A stretch of DNA of 64,000 nt from Amyloporia xantha (taxonomy: Eukaryota; Basidiomycota; Agaricomycetes; Polyporales; Adustoporiaceae). The stretch spans positions 1,922,001 through 1,986,000 of the forward strand of contig JAYKKR010000006.1 in the NCBI GenBank assembly GCA_036971615.1. Reading direction: 5' to 3'. How positions within the stretch are numbered: the stretch's first letter is position 1; every line of letters begins with the position of its first letter. The position numbers and the translations under genes are program-made. Below are positions 59,618-64,000 of the stretch, piece after piece. The notes under the pieces were generated by a model. The model searched no databases. It saw only the letters and a list, made by a program, of their open reading frames with translations, and was not told the DNA's origin.

Positions 59618-61114
59618 TAGTGTCTCCGAAGTTCGGTCCTGAACCTAGGTCCGAACCCCGAACCCGTGAACCGGACCTGAGGTTCAGGTCCGGTCCACGT
59701 TTGGTCCGGGGGTTGGCCGCTGGGTTCGGTCCGCGGTTCGGGGCTTGCAGCGCTTTGCCCGAATGCGGCGCGAACGCGTCCAAACCGAGAACCTAGTTAG
59801 GAAACTCAATCGATCTGATCAAGATCAACCTGCCCTCTCCAGACAATCGTCCTCAATGGCTCCTCCCGACGACCGCCCTCCAACGCTATCGCATCGACCC
59901 CACGCTCACCCCACGCCTCTCACCTGACCGCGGCACCCCCGGTCCCCATCTGCGCCATCAACACTACCAAATGACGCATCATTCACACACGCGTCGGGCG
60001 CTACGACACCAGCGACGGTGGTTTCAGCCAGCACCCACTGCCGACGACGGCGTCAGGTCTGCGAGCAACAACAAAAAGCCGGCACTGCACGTCGCCGGCA
60101 CTTGCGCTCGCAATCGAGCAACCTTCATCCGTTCAACCTCATGGAGACCACCTGAAGCCTGCAACAACACGACACAATGGCCGCCGTGCGCAGACGCGGC
60201 TGGTGATAGCGGCGCAGCAAATAGTACGTACCCAAACCTGTTTCCATCGCCGGCCCCGCCCCACAGTGCGCCTTACGGCATGTCTGCCCTTGCACACATT
60301 CTGCGAATTGTGTATGACGTCCTGCACGTGCGCACAAATGCAGCTAGATGCAACGGCCCACTCATCTTTGTTAACACCTATCTCTCCTAGCACCCTAACT
60401 CAAGAACAAACTATCTGAATTGTGTGTTGTCGGTACACGTGGCACAACCAATGTCGGGCAAGGAACCTCAAGGGCACATAGCCACTATTGAGCTCGGGCG
60501 CAGCTACTAGCGTGAGCTCCAAAGGTACGTGCACAAGAATACTAATTGTATTGTTGTCAAGCTGATCTCGCCTGCCATGCGACTGCAGTGATTTTGAAGG
60601 GGAGTGATGTGCCGCTGGCGGGGCCAGCGGTGGGGATAAATGTGGGTGTGCAGCAGGCTGAGGAGTTTGACGGTGGACGTTCACAGCCACCTGAATGTCC
60701 ATGAAGCTGGGGACAATGTGACAGTGTGTTGTCTGCATTTGGCTGATGGACGCACTGTTCAATGGCATACTACAGCAGCTGGACCGCAGTGTGTGAGTGG
60801 ATGAACAGACATGTAATCATGCTTTGGGCCTCTTGCTCATGGATGATAGTACATTTACCCGGACAGGTAGTATTACTACAATGCAGATCTGTACAGTAGA
60901 CTACTATAAAATGAACAAAACATGCCAATTTAGAGAATCACAGGTTCGGAAGGTTCGAACCAGTTATGAACCTGAACTGAACCTGCTGAACCGGTTCAGC
61001 AGGTTTGGTTCAGGTTCAGGTTCAGGTTCAGGTATATGCATGCAGGTTCAGTTCAGGGTTCAGCCAAAATACCTGCCGAACTGAACTGAACTGAACTGAA
61101 CTTAGGAGACGCTA
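59618..61114. mobile_element. 1.5 kb hAT-like element, 8-bp target duplication
   Basis: TIRs TAGTGTCTCCGAAGTTC and its counterpart TAGCGTCTCCTAAGTTC (complement at 61114). The 8-bp direct repeat GTTTTTGG lies at 59610-59617 and 61115-61122. Subterminal blocks are dense in GGTTC/GAACC (GGTTCGGTCC on the left, (TTCAGG)n and GAACT repeats on the right). Its interior (59820-60780) is GC-richer and has no hAT transposase; it may hold captured sequence. Non-autonomous. Confidence 0.85.
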
Positions 61115-61589
61115 GTTTTTGGAATGCTCATTTTACATATCTGATACATAGTAGTTAATAGCACAACACAGCTGAAATAAGTGAGCAACTGGAAGAGCTC
61201 ATAAGAACTTTCTGAGTGTTTTATTAGCACCCTGAGATAGATGAGCTATCAGTGAGAATTTGATGAGTAAAATTAGAGAAATATGAGATAGGTGAGTCCT
61301 CAATGAGAACATGATAAGTAGGATTAGTGAAATATGAGATAGATTAGCACTCAATAAGAATCTGATGAGTAGAATGAAAGATCTATGAGATGAATAAGAT
61401 GGATAAGTACTTCATGAACTCTAATAAGTAAGGGAGATTTTTCCTGATGATCCTGCTAGCCTTGATGACAGAGAGGAGGAGTGTGATGTGGTCAAGGCAA
61501 TATCATCTCAGACATGTCATGGAGGTTGATTTGATACTGTGGTGGTATTACATGGGGAAAGTGCTGAAGCTACTGGTCTAGAAGGTGCG

Positions 61590-62497
61590 TAATTCAATAG
61601 TTTATTGGATTCAAAGCCAGGCCAAGGCCAAGGCCAGGCGCCATTGCCGAAGAGGCCCTAATGCTTACATTTAACAACACAGACTATCAGGCTTCAGCCA
61701 TTGCCACAGTGAACACCAGTGCTGGTTAGGGTCACCCAGTTGGTGGTTGAATCACACTTCCACCCTGTAACTGGGTTAAACTCAGGCGGGTTAATTTGGA
61801 GTGACTTTTACCCTCATCATTCAACCCCGCTTCAGGGCTGTTTTCACCACAAATGAAGATTTTGCATGGTGAAAATGGACATTTTTGGTGTTATTTTCAC
61901 CATGTATGCGGGGGGTGAGGACAACCCAATATTAGCTAAAATAACCATGTAGATGGGCGAGAATTACCCATATCTAAGGGTTGATTTCACCAGATTTCGT
62001 CCCCACAGTGTGCCCGCTGTGTGGACTCGGATGGCAGGCCGCGCGCTAGTTGTTGACCTACCGGCGTCAAGGTCACGCATTGACGATTGACCCCGGGGGG
62101 GTCAATGGGGTCTGACCGGGTCTGACCTTTTGACGGGCCAACTTTGAAAGGGTCAGGGGGTCAGGCATTGACCCGCACACCACTGCTATAGTCAGAGAGG
62201 ACTGCGGAGCCCGCGACAACAGCGCCTCGAATGAGGCATGTGCTGCGTAGTATAGCCTAAGCAACACCGGAGGGCGCGTGTTTCGCGATGCAGTGCGCAT
62301 GCTGTGTGTGTTGGCTGGGTTAGGAAACCCTAACCCAGCTGAGGGGGCACTGCGGTAGGGGTATAACGGTAGTTGGAACGATGATCCCGGGTTGCGTCTT
62401 TCCCTCGGCCGTCGTATATTCTTAGACTCTTCCGAAGACGTCCCGTGCATCGCGCCATATTTAACCCTCCCTCTTCCTCAACGCTGGCATCTGAACA
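61590..62497. other. Spacer with possible decayed repeats
   Basis: No gene recognised. Direct words AAGGCC (61620-61640) and TTCACCA, and GGGTCA-rich sequence at 62060-62190 ending GACCCGCACACCACTG. A CAGTG-starting end at about 61720 might be its partner but the flanks do not match. Probably promoter and transposon remnants upstream of the gene at 62498. Confidence 0.35.
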
Positions 62498-64000
62498 ATG
62501 GCCGCCCCTCCTATCCCGCCACGTCCCTTTGACGACTACGACGAATACCTATCTCACTATTCTGCCTCGCCTCCGCCTGCTGTGCCTCCTCTTCCTCCAG
62601 GGTTCAGTCACGTCGGTCCCACGATGTCGGCCCCCACTTTGAGGATCCCCTTGTAGCGCCCCGACCTCACAAATTGCAACCCGATCTTCCCTCAAACGTG
62701 CGTCTTTCTGTCCTCATCATCTGTTCCACCTCGGCCCCTCTCATCGTGTTTCATACGTGCCTAGATGGCTCGCAGTCTTGATGAACAGCTTGCACAGAGC
62801 CCTATAGTAGACCCCTACCGAGGCAGATCTCCCGCCATCCCTCTCAATCCCGCTCCAGGCTTTGTCATGCCTCACCACTCCCATAGCCGTGGTCCCAGCC
62901 CACATGCACCCCAACAAGGTGCCGAATGGAATGTATGGGCACCAGTAGCAGCATCTCAGCCACAACCTTCTGTTCCACGCATGTCTCAACAGTACTCATC
63001 TCCTCCTCAGCAGTTTCCCCAAACCCATCGCATCACGTCTCATAACGACACCCTGCCCGCGTCTTTTTCCGCAATGTCAGTCTCAGATACTCACCGGCCG
63101 GTCCGCTCTGCCTCAACCTATTCTACTTACGGTCCTCAGCCTCCACCTCCGCAGCAACCCGCGAACACGTCTGCCCCTCCGTCCCTCACTGCACCCCTCC
63201 CTACCATTCCCAGTTTGCTCGCACAGCTTCCTTCCGTCCAACAGCCCAATTTCGACCCCAGTTTCAAAGTTGCATGGTGTCGTCAAGTCCTCGCGCTCGT
63301 CGACCGTGCACAGCAGCTCACTCTCCCGGACAGCACTGCCACCGAGTTCCCCAGTGGGCCTGCCCGTATCGATGATCCTGAACTCCAGCGGCTCGTCGAC
63401 ATCGGCCTTCCTCTTTTGGTCAGGCTGTCCTCATCCTCACCGTCCCAGGCTCCCAAGCCATCTTACGTCGCAGAGGCGATCTACCTTCTGGCGACGTGTG
63501 AAGCCTCTGGTGCATATCCTCAACACGTACCGCGTGACCCACGTTCTGCGTTCAGGCATTTCGAACAGGCTGCCAAGGCGGGTCACTACACGGCGTGGTT
63601 TAGACTTGGCAGGGACTATGAGAACTTCAATGATGTCGAGCACGCCCGACAATGCTTTGAACGCGGAGTAAAGCGCGGAGTCGAGAGTTGTATATATGTG
63701 AGTATGCTATCGCAGATGACTCTCAATGTTGCTTAGTATGGACACAGCGCATGGGAATGGCGAACTTAATGGGTCAACTCGGGCTACCTGCAAACCCGGA
63801 GGCTGCTCTTCCACTGCTTCATCGTGCGGCGACTCTCGCCTCCATTGAAGTTCCACAGCCCGCCTACGTCTATGGTCTACTTCTTTTGGGTGAATTTTCG
63901 CATGTTACCATTCCCCCAGAATTTTTCGACCCGTATATTCCTCAAGGTTCTAACCTGCAATCGGAGGCTCGCAAGCATCTCGAACGTGCCGCTTACCTCA
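62498..64000 (+). CDS. Sel1-repeat protein, Chs4/Skt5-like (5' part)
   Basis: The start at 62498 (MAAPPIPPRPFDDYDEY) is followed by a Pro-rich stretch. An intron at 62698-62764 follows EDPLVAPRPH…LPSN, and the next exon begins MARSLDEQLAQS (62765-63697). A second intron, 63698-63747, keeps the frame. The second half holds Sel1-like repeats (AFRHFEQAAKAGHYTAWFRL, HARQCFERGVKRGVESC, NPEAALPLLHRAATLAS) and runs off the window end. Fungal proteins of this layout include the chitin-synthase activator Chs4/Skt5. Between the first 38 codons and the EDPLVAP segment the reading frame changes by one base near 62620, so either a short intron or a sequence error is needed; this spot is unclear. Confidence 0.75.

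Larger units (their letters stand above)
58670..61446. mobile_element. 2.78 kb TIR element, carries nested hAT-like element
   Basis: TIRs of about 28 bp start CAGGGAAAATCTCCCTTACT at 58670 and in complement at 61446. Subterminal arrays of GATAAGT/ATAAGTA (left) and a roughly 65-bp tandem GAGATAG…GATAAG unit (right). It lacks a transposase. Without the nested 1.5 kb hAT-like element it is about 1.27 kb long. Related in its end sequence to the element at 158-3407, and like it holds a tRNA-like module. Confidence 0.75.
57990..61589 (+). pseudogene. Plavaka-type transposase C-terminal region, split
   Basis: The left part (57990-58669) has IFPKKALTACHALLDFIYLA, FNIPKFHSLLHYTQSI, TTDNYNTEMFERLHIDFAKE and AFPQMTCWLS, then a TGA (58359-58361) where Arg is expected, then QEKMSSFQNYI. 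It is broken by the TIR element 58670-61446 after LKFHI. The right part resumes at 61446 with DDPASLDDREEECDVVKAIS, a TGA (61527-61529) before FDTVVVLHG, and GLEG. The motif order is that of CACTA-like Plavaka elements (DUF6830 region). The N-terminal catalytic part is missing. Inactive. Confidence 0.8.

Noticed and set aside
59971..60768. Coding frames in the core of the hAT-like element
   Set aside because: Frames are open on both strands with low-complexity products; capture of host sequence is possible but no gene can be supported.
61720..62189. Possible hAT-like element with CAGTG ends
   Set aside because: The two ends match at only about two thirds of positions and the flanks show no 8-bp repeat.
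62073..62450. 125-codon minus-strand open frame upstream of the Chs4-like gene
   Set aside because: No motif; lies in the promoter region and repeat remnants.

Overview
The window looks like a repeat-rich stretch of an Agaricomycete (Basidiomycota) nuclear genome. The evidence is short (about 45-70 bp) GT-AG introns, Plavaka/CACTA-type and hAT transposases, a DUF6532 gene, TET/JBP-type 2OG-dioxygenase homologues, a CK1-type kinase and a Chs4/Skt5-like Sel1-repeat protein. All family names rest on sequence motifs I recognise by eye; no database search was run.

Layout. 1-121: possible 3' end of a Ser-rich gene. 158-3407: 3.25 kb TIR element holding a near-perfect palindrome (1813-2982) whose arms each carry a tRNA-like Pol III module. 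4298-5607: four-to-five-exon minus-strand Cys-cluster protein. 7400-11950: minus-strand pseudogene of a multi-copy Agaricomycete family, split by a 2.16 kb palindrome (7743-9904) with a 10-bp target duplication. 12477-13828: CK1-like kinase. 14197-17186: hAT transposase with a frameshift in its dimerisation domain. 18596-24215: small gene split by a 5.06 kb palindrome (19040-24103); removing it with one copy of a 7-bp duplication restores one open frame.

25432-46106: a roughly 20.6 kb composite. Two inverted repeats of 3.5-4.5 kb flank a broken Helitron-type gene (DUF6570, HUH Rep, PIF1 helicase, 29929-34800), a micro-exon-rich minus gene (35682-38774), an intact plus gene of an uncharacterised fungal family (39383-40465) and a frameshifted unknown gene (40811-42550). 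The left arm carries a further 868-bp MULE-like insertion with a 9-bp target duplication, and the right arm is the empty site.

45991-55382: a putative 2OG-Fe(II) dioxygenase gene (45991-49058), a GC-rich tandem array, an RPA14/Rfa3-like gene (51013-51562), a second TET/JBP-type dioxygenase whose HxD motif reads HRN (52032-52808), then another 2.55 kb palindrome (52833-55382).

55732-61589: DUF6532 pseudogene and the C-terminal part of a Plavaka-type transposase, broken by nonsense codons of which most are explicable as CGA to TGA. The transposase is also split by a 2.78 kb TIR element that itself contains a 1.5 kb hAT-like element with an 8-bp target duplication. 62498-64000: start of an apparently ordinary host gene, Chs4/Skt5-like.

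The theme is nested insertion of large foldback (palindromic) elements. Three of them share a short core module although the rest of their sequence differs. Many transposon-related genes nearby are eroded by transitions. Replication (HUH Rep/helicase, RPA14-like) and possible DNA-modification (TET/JBP-like) genes lie close together, which suggests but does not prove that they belong to one large mobile element.
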